A DNA stretch of 64,000 nt from Kitasatospora mediocidica KCTC 9733 (GCF_000744225.1 NZ_JQLN01000006.1:62001-126000), one strand, 5' to 3'; positions 15,404-23,915 are shown, numbered from the stretch's first letter. Made by a program: numbers and translations. Notes: generated by a model from the letters alone, not told the origin.

Positions 15404-16521
15404 CGGGCACCTCCCGACGGTGCGCGCCGGGCCGTGCGGTAGACGTCGACCAGCTGGGCCGCGACCGAGTCCCAGTCCGGGATGTGCTCCGGTCCGGGGG
15501 GCCCGGCGGTGTCCAGGCAGGCGGCCAGCTCCCGCGCGACGGCGTCGGCGCCCGCGCTCGCGGGCACCAGGCGGACGGCCCGCGGGGCCGGCAGGTCGGC
15601 GTGCGCGGGGATGTCGGAGAGCATTGCCCAGGCCCCGGCGGCCAGCGCCTCGGCGGGCGCAAGCCCGTACGCCTCGTGCTCGGAGAGGCTGCCCAGGACG
15701 GCGGCGGTGCGCAGCCAGCGCCGCAGCTCCTGGTCGCTCACCCGGCCCAGGAACCGGACGCGCGGTGCGGCGCCGCAGTGCTCGGCCACGGCCTCCAGTC
15801 GCTCGCGGTCCGGCCCGCTGCCGATCACGACCAGCTGCGCGCCGCCCGTGTCGGTGCCGGTGCCGAGCCGCGCGAAGGCCTCGATCAGCCGGTCGACACG
15901 TTTGTAGCGCTCCAGCCGGCCGACGCTGAGCACGGTCGGTGGCTCGCCGGGGAACGCGGTGGCGGCCCGCAGCGCGGACCGGTCCACGGCGTTGGGCACC
16001 ACGGTGACCTTCCCGGCCGCGACCGGGAAGTCGGCCGCGAAGAGCTCGGCCTCGGGCCGTGACACGCAGAGCACCGCGCGCGCCGCGCCGGCCGCCGCCC
16101 GCCCGGCCGGGACGAACGCCCGGTGCAGCAGCGCGCGGGCCGTGGTGTGCCCGGTGCCGTGGTAGTGCGGCGTCAGCACGTACGGGACGGTGCGGCCGCG
16201 CAGCCGCAGCGCCAGCGCGGCGCCGACGCCGGTGAGCGCGTGGTAGCTGTGCCCGTGCACCACGTCGAAGTCCCCGGCGTGCCGGGTCAGGTAGCGGTAG
16301 AGACCTGGTGCCAGGCGGTAGTTCTCGGCGCTGTTGCTGGTGAAGCGGCGCACCAAAACGCCTTCGTCCCAGCTGAGTTCGGGCCGCAGCGGCCGCCGCT
16401 GCTGGGCGAGCACCTCGACGGCGAGGCCGGCGCGCACCAGCGCCCGGGCGGTCTGCGCGACGACGGTCTCGACCCCGCCGGGCGTGGGCGGGTAGCCGGG
16501 ACTGACCAGGGCGAGCCTCAC
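15400..16521 (-). CDS. GT4 glycosyltransferase
   Basis: The 373-residue GT-B protein opens with VRLALVSPGYPPTPGGVETVV. In the C-terminal half it shows TVLSVGRLERYKRVDRLIEAF and the donor-site SLSEHEAYGLAPAEALAAG (EX7E with Glu at both ends). It starts at the GTG at 16521 inside the stop of the preceding GT4 gene (GTGA); the longer reading frame upstream is only the shifted reading of that gene. It ends overlapping the GT-C-like gene. Likely cytosolic or peripheral, using a nucleotide-sugar donor. Confidence 0.85.
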   Translation of the reverse strand: MRLALVSPGYPPTPGGVETVVAQTARALVRAGLAVEVLAQQRRPLRPELSWDEGVLVRRFTSNSAENYRLAPGLYRYLTRHAGDFDVVHGHSYHALTGVGAALALRLRGRTVPYVLTPHYHGTGHTTARALLHRAFVPAGRAAAGAARAVLCVSRPEAELFAADFPVAAGKVTVVPNAVDRSALRAATAFPGEPPTVLSVGRLERYKRVDRLIEAFARLGTGTDTGGAQLVVIGSGPDRERLEAVAEHCGAAPRVRFLGRVSDQELRRWLRTAAVLGSLSEHEAYGLAPAEALAAGAWAMLSDIPAHADLPAPRAVRLVPASAGADAVARELAACLDTAGPPGPEHIPDWDSVAAQLVDVYRTARRAPSGGAR

Positions 16522-17690
16522 CGGGCCCCGCCTTCCGCCGCCGCCCCGGCGCGGCCGATGATCGCCTCGACGTTCCGCTCCCAGGTGTGCGGATCCGGGT
16601 GGCGGGTGCCGCCGGTGGCCCGCGCCTTGCGCAGCCCGTCGGTCAGGCCCTCGACGTCCTCGGGCTCCACCAGGACCGCACCGGCGTAGTCGCCGACGGC
16701 CTCGACCAGGCCGCCGACCGCGCTGAGCACCACCGGCAGCCCGTTGCTCATGGCGATGTGCAGCGGGCCGCTGGCGGAGGAGCGCCGGTAGGGCAGCACC
16801 AGTGCGTCGGCCTCGGCGAAGTGCGCCTTGGCCTCCTCGTCGGTCACGTACCGGTTGACCAGGGTGATCCGGTCCCGGTAGGGCGATGCCTCGATCTTCG
16901 CGATCGGTTCGGTGCACCCCTCCCAGGTCTCGCCCACCACGGTGAGGTGGAACGAGGACACCTCCTCGGGAGCGAGTCGGTGGAAAGCGTCGATCAGCAC
17001 GTCCAACCCCTTGTACGGCCGGATCAGGCCGAAGAAGAGCAGCCTGAACACGCCGTCCGGGGACGGGCGGTGGGTGACTGCGTAATGGTCGAAGGGCCCG
17101 TGCGGCACGACCGTGACGGGTCGGCCGGACAGGTCGAACAGCTCGGAGAGCAGCTGGCGGTCGTGCGCCGAGTGCACCAGGAAGGCGTCGGAGCGGCGCA
17201 GCAGCGCGCCCAGCACCCGGCGGGTGTAGGCGGCGACGAACGGGATCCGGATCTCGCCGGTGTCCTGGACCTCGTGGAACTCCACCACCACCCGGGCCCC
17301 GAGCGCGCGGGCCGCCGCCGCCAGCACCAGGTAGGTGTGCGCGACGGTGCCGGTCCACCACTGGAAGACCACGGTGTCAGGGCGGTTGCGACGCAGTCGG
17401 CGCAGCGCGCCGGCCAGGCTGGGCAGCCAGTACCAGTCGACGCCGTCGTAGACGTCCACCCGCTCGTCGTAGTCCAGCGCGGCCACCTTCACGCCCACCC
17501 GGGCGCGGCCCGGGTAGAGCGTGCGCGGCAGCAGCCGGCGCATCAGCACCGCGGAGACCTCGGACCGGTCGGCCAGTGCGCCGGCGAGGCGGCAGGTGTA
17601 GTGGCTGAGACCGCCGGTGAAGCGCCAGCCGGAGCCAACCACGCAGACCCGCGGGCGTCGCTGCGGCCCGGTCGTCTCGAACTCGGTCAC
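16518..17690 (-). CDS. GT4 glycosyltransferase
   Basis: This 390-residue GT4 enzyme begins VTEFETTGPQRRPRVCVVGSGWRFTGG, with the acceptor-loop Gly-Gly at the first strand. It then shows FRLLFFGLIRPYKGLDVLIDAF and the donor-binding segment LVLPYRRSSASGPLHIAMSNG. Here the first Glu of the classical EX7E motif is replaced (RRSSASG), as in some fungal and actinobacterial GT4 relatives. The GTG start overlaps the preceding stop (GTGA). It is one of three GT4 enzymes in the operon, which suggests a repeat unit of at least three or four sugars. Confidence 0.8.
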   Translation of the reverse strand: MTEFETTGPQRRPRVCVVGSGWRFTGGLSHYTCRLAGALADRSEVSAVLMRRLLPRTLYPGRARVGVKVAALDYDERVDVYDGVDWYWLPSLAGALRRLRRNRPDTVVFQWWTGTVAHTYLVLAAAARALGARVVVEFHEVQDTGEIRIPFVAAYTRRVLGALLRRSDAFLVHSAHDRQLLSELFDLSGRPVTVVPHGPFDHYAVTHRPSPDGVFRLLFFGLIRPYKGLDVLIDAFHRLAPEEVSSFHLTVVGETWEGCTEPIAKIEASPYRDRITLVNRYVTDEEAKAHFAEADALVLPYRRSSASGPLHIAMSNGLPVVLSAVGGLVEAVGDYAGAVLVEPEDVEGLTDGLRKARATGGTRHPDPHTWERNVEAIIGRAGAAAEGGAR

Positions 17691-18958
17691 GGGGTTCCTC
17701 CGCCCGTCGCGTCCTTGCGGATCCGGTGCCGGACCGCCTCCCGGCGCACCCCCGCCACTGCCGCGGCGGCCGCGTACGCGGTGTAGCCGCCGCGGGACCG
17801 CAGACGCGGCCCGCAGACGGTGAACTCCGGTTGCTGGACGACCTGTTCGCTCCAGCGCAGCTTGGCCACGTCCGGACCCAGCGAGAGGTTGAGCTCGCCC
17901 TGGCCGCGTTCGGCCGCGCGCTCGGCGGCGGCCAGCTGCAGTAGGGTCACCGGGCTGCTGTGCCACCAGTCGGGATCGACGCCGCTGATGCCCAGGTAGT
18001 CGGCCTGTGGCGCGCTGAGCACGACCTGCGCGGCCACCGGCCGGTCCTCCACGTCCAGGGTGAGGATCGTGGCGCGGCCGGCCCGGGCCATCCTGGGTAA
18101 CACCTCGCCGAGGAAGGCCCGTTGGGCCGCCGAGGCCAGGACGTCGGTGTGCCGACGGCGGCCCGGCAGTGCTGCGCGGGCCGCGTGCAGCCGGGCCAAC
18201 TCCGGCAGGACCAGCCGGACCTGTGGCTCGCTCTGGTGCGCGGTGACGGCCCACCGGCGGCCGCTGCGGTCCAGCCGGCTGCGCGCGCTGCGCAGGCTCT
18301 CCCGTACGTTGCGCTTGAGCGCGTGGCGCAGGTCCTCGGGCGCGGCGGGCAGCGGCAGGACCACCGAGGGGCGGGTGGTCTTGTGCCGTACCAGCCCGTG
18401 CCGGGCGACCTCGCCGGTGAGCCACTCCGGTTCGAACCAGCCCTGCTCGGCGGAGAGCGGCAGGTCGAGCCAGTCCCACCCGGACTGCCGCGCGCACCAG
18501 TCGCCGACCACCGCCCGCAACACGGCCCGGCCGTCGGCCGGTTCGGCGAGTACGCCCGGCAGTTCGGTCAGCTCGTCGTGCCGGCCCGCGCCGAGCAGCT
18601 GCACGGTCCGCAGACCGGCACCGAGCCGGCGCCGGTAGCCGGGCGCGACGCCCACCAGGCGCTCGCGCCGGGAGACCGCCAGCACGTCCAGCTCCGGCTC
18701 CGCGACGAAGTGCCGGGCCCACTCCAGCAGCCACTCCGGGGCGGCGTAGGGGTTGCGCGAGCCGGAGCGCTCGTAGAGCTGCCGCCAGGGGACGAGCAGC
18801 TCCTCCAGCTCGGCGAAGGTGCGGACGTGACGAATCGTCAATTCGCCCTGACTGCCAGGATGGACGGTGCGCTGAGCGCCGTCCGGCTCGGCTCGGCGCA
18901 CCTCGGGGCCCGGCGCCGGGCCGGCGCTGCCGAGGCTGACGCCGGGGCCGATACGCAT
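17687..18958 (-). CDS. CelD/BcsL-type (FemAB-like, GNAT-fold) acyltransferase
   Basis: The 423-residue protein resembles the BioF2-like acetyltransferase domain found in CelD/BcsL proteins of exopolysaccharide clusters. It shows a double GNAT-like layout: an N-terminal fold around ELEELLVPWRQLYERSG and a C-terminal one with LTLDVEDRPVAAQVVLSAPQADYLGISGVDPDWW. The family moves acyl or aminoacyl groups, and in polysaccharide loci it is thought to decorate the polymer or its lipid intermediate. Start (ATG 18958) and upstream stop share one base (TGATG). About 45 polar residues precede the domain. The group transferred is unknown. Confidence 0.7.
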   Translation of the reverse strand: MRIGPGVSLGSAGPAPGPEVRRAEPDGAQRTVHPGSQGELTIRHVRTFAELEELLVPWRQLYERSGSRNPYAAPEWLLEWARHFVAEPELDVLAVSRRERLVGVAPGYRRRLGAGLRTVQLLGAGRHDELTELPGVLAEPADGRAVLRAVVGDWCARQSGWDWLDLPLSAEQGWFEPEWLTGEVARHGLVRHKTTRPSVVLPLPAAPEDLRHALKRNVRESLRSARSRLDRSGRRWAVTAHQSEPQVRLVLPELARLHAARAALPGRRRHTDVLASAAQRAFLGEVLPRMARAGRATILTLDVEDRPVAAQVVLSAPQADYLGISGVDPDWWHSSPVTLLQLAAAERAAERGQGELNLSLGPDVAKLRWSEQVVQQPEFTVCGPRLRSRGGYTAYAAAAAVAGVRREAVRHRIRKDATGGGTP

Positions 18959-19752
18959 CAGGCGGCCCCGGTGGAGGCCGGCTCACCGGGGTGGCCGCCC
19001 AGCGTGACACTCCGGGCCTCGCGCAAGGTGCCTGCGGCGGCGGCGAGTTCGGCGGGCAGCCGGGGCGCCCGGGCGAACCGGACCCGGCTCAGGATCGCCA
19101 GGCAGCCCACGCCGTCGTGCCAAGTGAGCTTCTTGCCCTCGGCGTGCGAGCGGCTGTGATAGGTCACCGGTATCTCGAACGGGCGGATGCCGAGCCGCAG
19201 CAGGCCGGCCGTCATCTCGGTGTCCAGGCCGAAGCCGGCCGAACGCAGGTGCAGCGAGCGGAACAGCCGCAGGGGGACCAGCTTGAGGCAGGTGTGCATG
19301 TCGGAGAGGTGGGCGTCGAAGAGCAGGTTCGCCGCGAGCGTGGTGAGCTTGTTCCCCATCGCATACCGGTAGGACTGGTAGACGGTGTTCACGCCGAACA
19401 GCCGCGACCCGTAGACCACGTCGCAGCGGCCCTCCAGCACGGGCGCCAGCAGACGCGGGATGTCGCTCGCCAGATACTCCAAGTCGGCGTCGAACGGCAG
19501 GATATGGGTCCCGCCGGCCAGCTGCGCGGCGGTGAGCAGGGCGCTGCCCTTGCCGAAGTTCCGGGGGTGCCGGTAGGACTTCACCCGGGGGTCGGAGAGC
19601 TGGGCGATCAGCAGCGGCGTTCGGTCCACGCTGCCGTCGTCGACGATGATCAGCTCGATCTCGCACGGGTAGTCGCACGCGAGCAGGGCCCGGGCCACCG
19701 AGGCGACCGTCCGCTCCTCGTTGTAGACCGGCATCAGAATGGAGAGCTTCAC
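18958..19752 (-). CDS. GT2 glycosyltransferase, DPM1-like (polyprenyl-phosphate sugar synthase)
   Basis: A 264-residue GT-A enzyme with the whole family signature: VKLSILMPVYNEERTV, IELIIVDDGSVDRT, GKGSALLTAAQLAGG and the metal-binding ILPFDADLEY (DxD-like). It has no transmembrane segment, as in DPM1-type dolichol/polyprenol-phosphate mannose or glucose synthases. The GTG at 19752 was chosen because it starts exactly at the fold, with GAGGA before it. An ATG at 19893 with AAGG upstream would add 47 residues, but that stretch has rarer codons and lower third-position GC. It heads the polysaccharide operon and could charge polyprenyl phosphate for the GT-C-like protein. Confidence 0.8.
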   Translation of the reverse strand: MKLSILMPVYNEERTVASVARALLACDYPCEIELIIVDDGSVDRTPLLIAQLSDPRVKSYRHPRNFGKGSALLTAAQLAGGTHILPFDADLEYLASDIPRLLAPVLEGRCDVVYGSRLFGVNTVYQSYRYAMGNKLTTLAANLLFDAHLSDMHTCLKLVPLRLFRSLHLRSAGFGLDTEMTAGLLRLGIRPFEIPVTYHSRSHAEGKKLTWHDGVGCLAILSRVRFARAPRLPAELAAAAGTLREARSVTLGGHPGEPASTGAA

Positions 19753-21026
19753 CGGGTCCTCGCCGGACCATGGCCGTCCCACCCGTGACAGGCGGCCGTG
19801 CTCGGTGGGGGTGGTCGGCTGTGGGCCGGTCTCCTCGACCTGGCCCGGCAGCATTCCCGCTCGATGTGAGTCGGCTACGTGCATCGGCTTCATGAGGGCC
19901 TTCACCGTCCTTTCATGTGGTTCGACGATGTGCTGTACGTGCTGCCCGGTGTGCTCTGCTGCTCGTGGGACAGCTCGGTCTACTGACCGGTGGATTTCCG
20001 TGCCGGATCGACCGCACGTCCGGCGGGTAAGGCAGGGGATATTCGACGGCCTGCCGGTGAATGGCTGACCAGCCACTCGGCGGGACGAATAAAGGGGGAT
20101 TCGCCACCCGATTTCGGGCAGGCTGAAATGGGCGTTCGAGTGTGCGGTGGCATGGCGTGGGGCGATGTCACCGGGAGCGTGGCAGGGGTTTTCCGTGGCC
20201 AGCCGATGTCGGCCCGACACTCGTGATCGAGTCGGTGGGTGCGGTGCTGGAAGGCAGGGGAGGGCAGGGCCGACCACAGGCGGACGGGCTGCGCCGGGTC
20301 GGCCGCCGCGAGGGGGAGCGGGGGAGCTGGGGCGGCGCCGGGTCAGATGTGCGGGAGTCGGCGCGGGCCCCCCGGCGCACCGTGAGCGTGTCTTCGTCCG
20401 CTGCGAAGCAGCAGGTCAGCGGCGTTCAGGGCCGATCGTCGCGTCCCGTCGGCACGCGGCCGGCCGGGTCGTCCGTCGACGACCGCCCCCGCGCATCCCC
20501 CCGGAACCGACCGGTGAAGCCGCGCGCCACCGTGGCCGAACCGTTCGACGCTCCCTCGCGACGATGGTCCGGTGACGCGGCCGACGGCGGCCGTCCCCGT
20601 CGTCGCCGCCAGGCGGCGAATCAATCTCCCCACGACACGGCAGGGTAAGAACGGGTCCACGGTCTGTTCCTCCACACGACATTTCGCGTGCAATGTGTCG
20701 GCGGTCGGCCGACGGCTGCTGATGGTCGGTGTGCTGCCGGCCGAGCTGTCGCCCCGGCGTATTCCGTCGATTTTCCGCACCCGCCCCGCGCGGCGGTGTC
20801 GAGTCGTGCTCCACCCCCGGGCATCGGCCTTGCGGATCCCCCGGGAATGGATCCTTCCAGTCGGGTTAGCCGCAGTCCTGCATTCTCCGGGTTTTCACAG
20901 GATCCTCCCACCCGGCGTCCAGTCGGGTCGCGGTGTGGATTCGGTGCGTGTGACGAGAATGGTCGACTGCGCACCACCCTCGTGCCGTGCCGATGATTCT
21001 CTGGGTCGAGCCGGTACGATGGGGTG
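19753..21026. other. Long gene-poor region upstream of the polysaccharide operon
   Basis: About 1.27 kb without a convincing gene between the minus-strand polysaccharide operon and the plus-strand deaminase. Open frames exist on both strands, but they contain rare codons (TTA, AGA), lower third-position GC and no clear start. One minus-strand frame beginning at a GTG after GGAGGAAC (near 20675) is the best of them and may be a decayed gene. Small palindromes occur (TGTCGG-C-CCGACA near 20206-20220). The stretch probably holds the operon promoter and a long leader. No promoter could be fixed by eye. Confidence 0.6.
21015..21020 (+). promoter_or_regulatory. -10 box for a leaderless start
   Basis: TACGAT (21015-21020) ends 6 nt before the ATG at 21027. 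No ribosome-binding site is visible. Confidence 0.45.
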
Positions 21027-22010
21027 ATGTCCATTCCCAAAGCAGAGCTGCACCTGCACATCGAAGGGACGCTGGAGCCCGAGCTCGCGTTCGCCCTCGC
21101 CGAACGCAATGCCGTCGCGCTCCCGTTCGACTCGGTCGAGGAGCTGCGATCCGCGTACCGCTTCGATGACCTGCAGTCGTTCCTGACCCTGTACTACCGG
21201 CTGATGGACGTGCTGCGCACCGAGGCGGACTTCACCGAGCTGGCCGACGCCTACCTCGCGCGGGCCGGCGAACAGGGCGTGCGGCACGCCGAGATCTTCT
21301 TCGACCCGCAGGCGCACACCGCCCGCGGGGTGCCGATCGGGACGGTCGTGGAGGGCCTGAGCGCCTCGCTGGCCCGCGCCGAGGAGCGGTTCGGCATCAC
21401 CACCCGCCTGATCCTCTGCTTCCTGCGCGACGAGTCCGCCGAATCCGCGCTCGCCACCCTGGAGTCGGCCCGGCCGTACCTGGACCGGATCACCGCCGTC
21501 GGACTGGACTCCGCCGAAGTCGGCCACCCGCCGGTCAAGTTCGCCGCCGTCTTCGAGCGCGCCCGCGAACTGGGACTGCGCGCGGTGGCGCACGCGGGTG
21601 AGGAGGGGCCGCCGTCCTACGTCTGGGAGGCGCTGGACCACCTGCGGGTGGAGCGGATCGACCACGGCATCCGCTCGCTGGAGGACCCCGTTCTGGTCGC
21701 CCGCCTGGTCGAGGAGCGGATCCCGCTCACGGTCTGCCCGTTCTCCAACGTCCGGCTGCGCTGCGTCGACACGCTGGCCGACCACCCGCTGCGCGCGATG
21801 CTGGACGCGGGGCTGGTCGCCACCGTCAACTCCGACGACCCGACCTACTTCGGCGGTCACGTGCACGAGAACCTGAGCGCCGTCGCCGACGCGCTGGACC
21901 TGACGGACGGTCATCTGCGCACGCTGGCCCGCAACTCGTTCGAGGCCGCCTTCCTGGACGAGCCCACCCGCGCCCGCTACCTGGCCGAGGTCGACGCCTA
22001 CGCGTTCTGA
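21027..22010 (+). CDS. Adenosine deaminase family protein, adenine-deaminase-like
   Basis: The 327-residue (ATG 21027) zinc hydrolase of the adenosine/AMP deaminase family removes the 6-amino group of a purine. Motifs: AELHLHIEGT (zinc His pair), AHAGEEGPPSY (catalytic Glu), RIDHG (zinc/catalytic His) and NSDDPTYFGGHVHEN (zinc Asp). The HAGEEGP, CPFSNVRLR and DDPxYFGG wording is closer to adenine aminohydrolases of the yeast Aah1 type than to classical adenosine deaminases, so adenine is a plausible substrate. It would act in purine salvage. A GTG three bases earlier (21024) is possible. Expression looks leaderless. Confidence 0.85.
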   Translation: MSIPKAELHLHIEGTLEPELAFALAERNAVALPFDSVEELRSAYRFDDLQSFLTLYYRLMDVLRTEADFTELADAYLARAGEQGVRHAEIFFDPQAHTARGVPIGTVVEGLSASLARAEERFGITTRLILCFLRDESAESALATLESARPYLDRITAVGLDSAEVGHPPVKFAAVFERARELGLRAVAHAGEEGPPSYVWEALDHLRVERIDHGIRSLEDPVLVARLVEERIPLTVCPFSNVRLRCVDTLADHPLRAMLDAGLVATVNSDDPTYFGGHVHENLSAVADALDLTDGHLRTLARNSFEAAFLDEPTRARYLAEVDAYAF

Positions 22011-22135
22011 CGCCGGTGCGCGGCGAACGGGCGGTGGCCGGAGGCGGGGTTGCGAAGTCCGAAATCCGCCAGTGCGGGCCGCCCGGAGACGGCAGAGTAG
22101 CTGGTGTAGGACAGCGTGAAGGAGAGGGAACACCG

Positions 22136-22648
22136 ATGACCGTCCACACCACGATCGACAGCCCCCTGGGCGAGCTGCTGCTGGTCGGGGAGGAATCCCC
22201 GGAGCCCGCCGACGGCCTCCGGCTGGCCTCGCTCTCGATGACCGGCCAGAAGGGCGCCGCGCGGGTGCTGGACGGCTGGCGGCACGACCCGGCGGCGTTC
22301 GCCGGGATCGCCCGGCAGTTGGCGGCGTACTTCGCGGGGGACCTGAAGGAGTTCGACGTACGGTTCAGCACCCACGGCTCCGAGTTCCAGGAGCGGGTCT
22401 GGCACGCGATCGACACCATCCCGTACGGCAGCACCACCAGTTACGGTCGGCTCGCCGAGCAGATCGGCGTCCCGCGCGCCGGTGTGCGCGCGGTCGGATC
22501 CGCGATCGGCGCCAACCCGCTGCTGATCCTTCGCCCCTGCCACCGGGTGGTGGGCTCGACCGGCGCGCTGACCGGCTACGCGGGCGGCCTGGAGCGCAAG
22601 GAGTACCTGCTGGGCCTGGAGGGCGCCCGCCCGGCGACGCTGCTGTAG
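22136..22648 (+). CDS. ogt: Methylated-DNA-protein-cysteine methyltransferase
   Basis: The 170-residue suicide repair protein transfers methyl groups from O6-methylguanine to its own cysteine. The active-site PCHRVV is present near the C-terminus (about residues 137-142), preceded by the DNA-binding helix-turn-helix (TTSYGRLAEQIGVPRAGVRAVG) that carries the arginine finger. The ATG at 22136 follows GAAGGAGAGGG. Length and domain order are normal for Ogt without an Ada regulatory domain. A strong terminator hairpin follows. Confidence 0.93.
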   Translation: MTVHTTIDSPLGELLLVGEESPEPADGLRLASLSMTGQKGAARVLDGWRHDPAAFAGIARQLAAYFAGDLKEFDVRFSTHGSEFQERVWHAIDTIPYGSTTSYGRLAEQIGVPRAGVRAVGSAIGANPLLILRPCHRVVGSTGALTGYAGGLERKEYLLGLEGARPATLL

Positions 22649-22701
22649 TCCCAAGCCGTCGTAGACGTGACGGACCATCAGGAGACGTGGCAGGGAACGC
22701 C

Positions 22702-22737
22702 GCAGGGCCCGGTCCGCGTTCGCGAACCGGGCCCTGC
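22702..22737. terminator. Bidirectional hairpin terminator
   Basis: A perfect 12-bp stem (22702-22713 with 22726-22737), capped by a second small CGC/GCG stem, lies between the convergent ogt and transglycosylase genes. Confidence 0.75.
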
Positions 22738-22824
22738 ACGGCTGATCGGCTGGTCAGTGGGCCGCCATCACACAACCCCTGACCAGGTCCACCAGGTCGG
22801 CCCGGCGGCCGCCCCAGGGGGTGA

Positions 22825-23648
22825 TCAGTAGGCGTTGTGGGTCTGCCAGAAGGCCCACGCCTGGTTCGGGCTGCCGTAGGTGGCGTTCATGTAGGACAGC
22901 GCCCACTTGATCTGGGTGGCCGGGTTGGTCTGCCAGTCGGAACCGGCCGAGGCCATCTTGTTGCCGGGCAGGGCCTGCGGCAGGCCGTAGGCACCGGAGG
23001 ACGGGTTGGTCGCGGTGACGTCCCAGCCGCTCTCGTGCGTGATGATCTGGTCGAACGAGGCCAGCTGGTCGGCCGGGACGATCGAGGCGGCGAGCGCCTG
23101 GAGCGAGGAGGCGCTGTTGTCCGCCGGGGCGGCGACGGCGGCCGGAGCGGCAGAGGCGGCGGGGGCAGCGGGAGCGGCCGGGGCCGGGGCCTGCTGGGCG
23201 GGGCGCTCTGCTGCGGCGCGGCGGCCGGGGCGGAGCCCGACAGCGTGAGGTGCTGACCGGGGTAGATCGAGTCCGGGCCGTGCGTCAGGGCGGACTTGTT
23301 CAGGTCGTACAGCTTCTGCCAGCCGCCCTGGACGTTGTGGGTGGTGGCGATCTTGGACAGCCAGTCACCGCTGACCACGGTGTAGCCGGCCGGCGCGGCC
23401 TGCGGGGCGGCGGCCGGGGCCTGGGCGACCGGGGCGGTGTGCGCGGCCTGCGGCGCGGTCTTGACGGCGGCGATGGAGATCGCGGCCGGCTTGCCGGCGT
23501 AGTGGTGGCCGTGGTGCAGCGGCTGGGCGCTGGCGCCACCGGCGGCGGCCAGGGTCAGACCGGCGCCGACGCCGGCCACTACGGTGGCGGCGATGGCGCG
23601 CTGGAGGGTGGTGCGGCTGGGCAGGCTGAAGCCGTTCGCAGACATCAT
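22825..23648 (-). pseudogene. LysM-domain transglycosylase-like secreted protein, interrupted by a frameshift
   Basis: The reading frame from ATG 23648 (double ATG, GAGAGGAA upstream) encodes a signal peptide, a LysM peptidoglycan-binding domain (YTVVSGDWLSKIATTHNVQG to YPGQHLTLSG) and an Ala/Pro linker. The family-typical transglycosylase-like C-terminus (FDQIITHESGWDV with catalytic Glu, SSGAYGLPQALPGNKM, WAFWQTHNAY, stop at 22825) lies in another frame. One missing base in the G run at 23200-23203 (C run on the coding strand) explains the shift; adding it restores one protein of about 274 residues. It could be a sequencing error, a true mutation or a slippage site. A c-di-AMP riboswitch lies upstream, as for other cell-wall hydrolases. 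Confidence 0.75.
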
Positions 23649-23667
23649 GAAGTGAGGTTCCTCTCCT

Positions 23668-23847
23668 ACGCCTACGAGGTGAGCTGTCGGGTTCGGGCTG
23701 GAGTTGCCCGGCCGCGCTGAGCGCGGCTTCACCCCAAGCCCCGCCCGGACCGAGTCCGGGTGGGGCGACTTACCTGTGGGTCCCCCGCTCCTGCCGTGGT
23801 GCGTGTTCAGGCGCGTGCCCGCTCGGTCCGGTGGCAGGATTCGGCGT
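23668..23847 (-). promoter_or_regulatory. c-di-AMP riboswitch (ydaO/yuaA class)
   Basis: The leader of the LysM-transglycosylase gene, read on the reverse strand, carries the ydaO landmarks. It opens ACGCCGAATCCTGCCACCGG, then has a CGGGGGACCCACAGGTAA segment, GGGGTGAAGCCGCG, a GGGCAACTCCAGCCCGAACC segment and a CTCACCTCGTAGGCGT end. The 5' ACGCC (23843-23847) pairs with the 3' GGCGT (23668-23672) to close the P1 stem. In Streptomyces this class controls resuscitation-promoting factors and other cell-wall lytic enzymes, and c-di-AMP binding lowers expression. The ribosome-binding site follows immediately. Identification rests on recognised consensus, not on a covariance search. Confidence 0.88.
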
Positions 23848-23885
23848 TCCGGAGAGCGGGGTTCGTGTGAAGACGAACGAGATGC

Positions 23886-23915
23886 ACCGTACGCAGACGG
23901 ATGGCGCAATCACAA
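23886..23915 (-). promoter_or_regulatory. Promoter of the riboswitch-controlled transglycosylase gene
   Basis: Reverse-strand -35 TTGTGA (23910-23915), 18-nt spacer and -10 TACGGT (23886-23891) predict a start near 23879 and a leader of about 230 nt that contains the whole riboswitch. Confidence 0.5.

Noticed and set aside
20142..20648. Several overlapping frames on both strands in the gap before the deaminase gene
   Set aside because: Rare codons, weak third-position GC, no agreed start and no family pattern. Kept only as a gene-poor region.
23190..23215. Programmed frameshifting in the LysM-transglycosylase gene
   Set aside because: No classical slippery heptamer or downstream pseudoknot could be made out. 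A one-base loss in a short G/C run is simpler.
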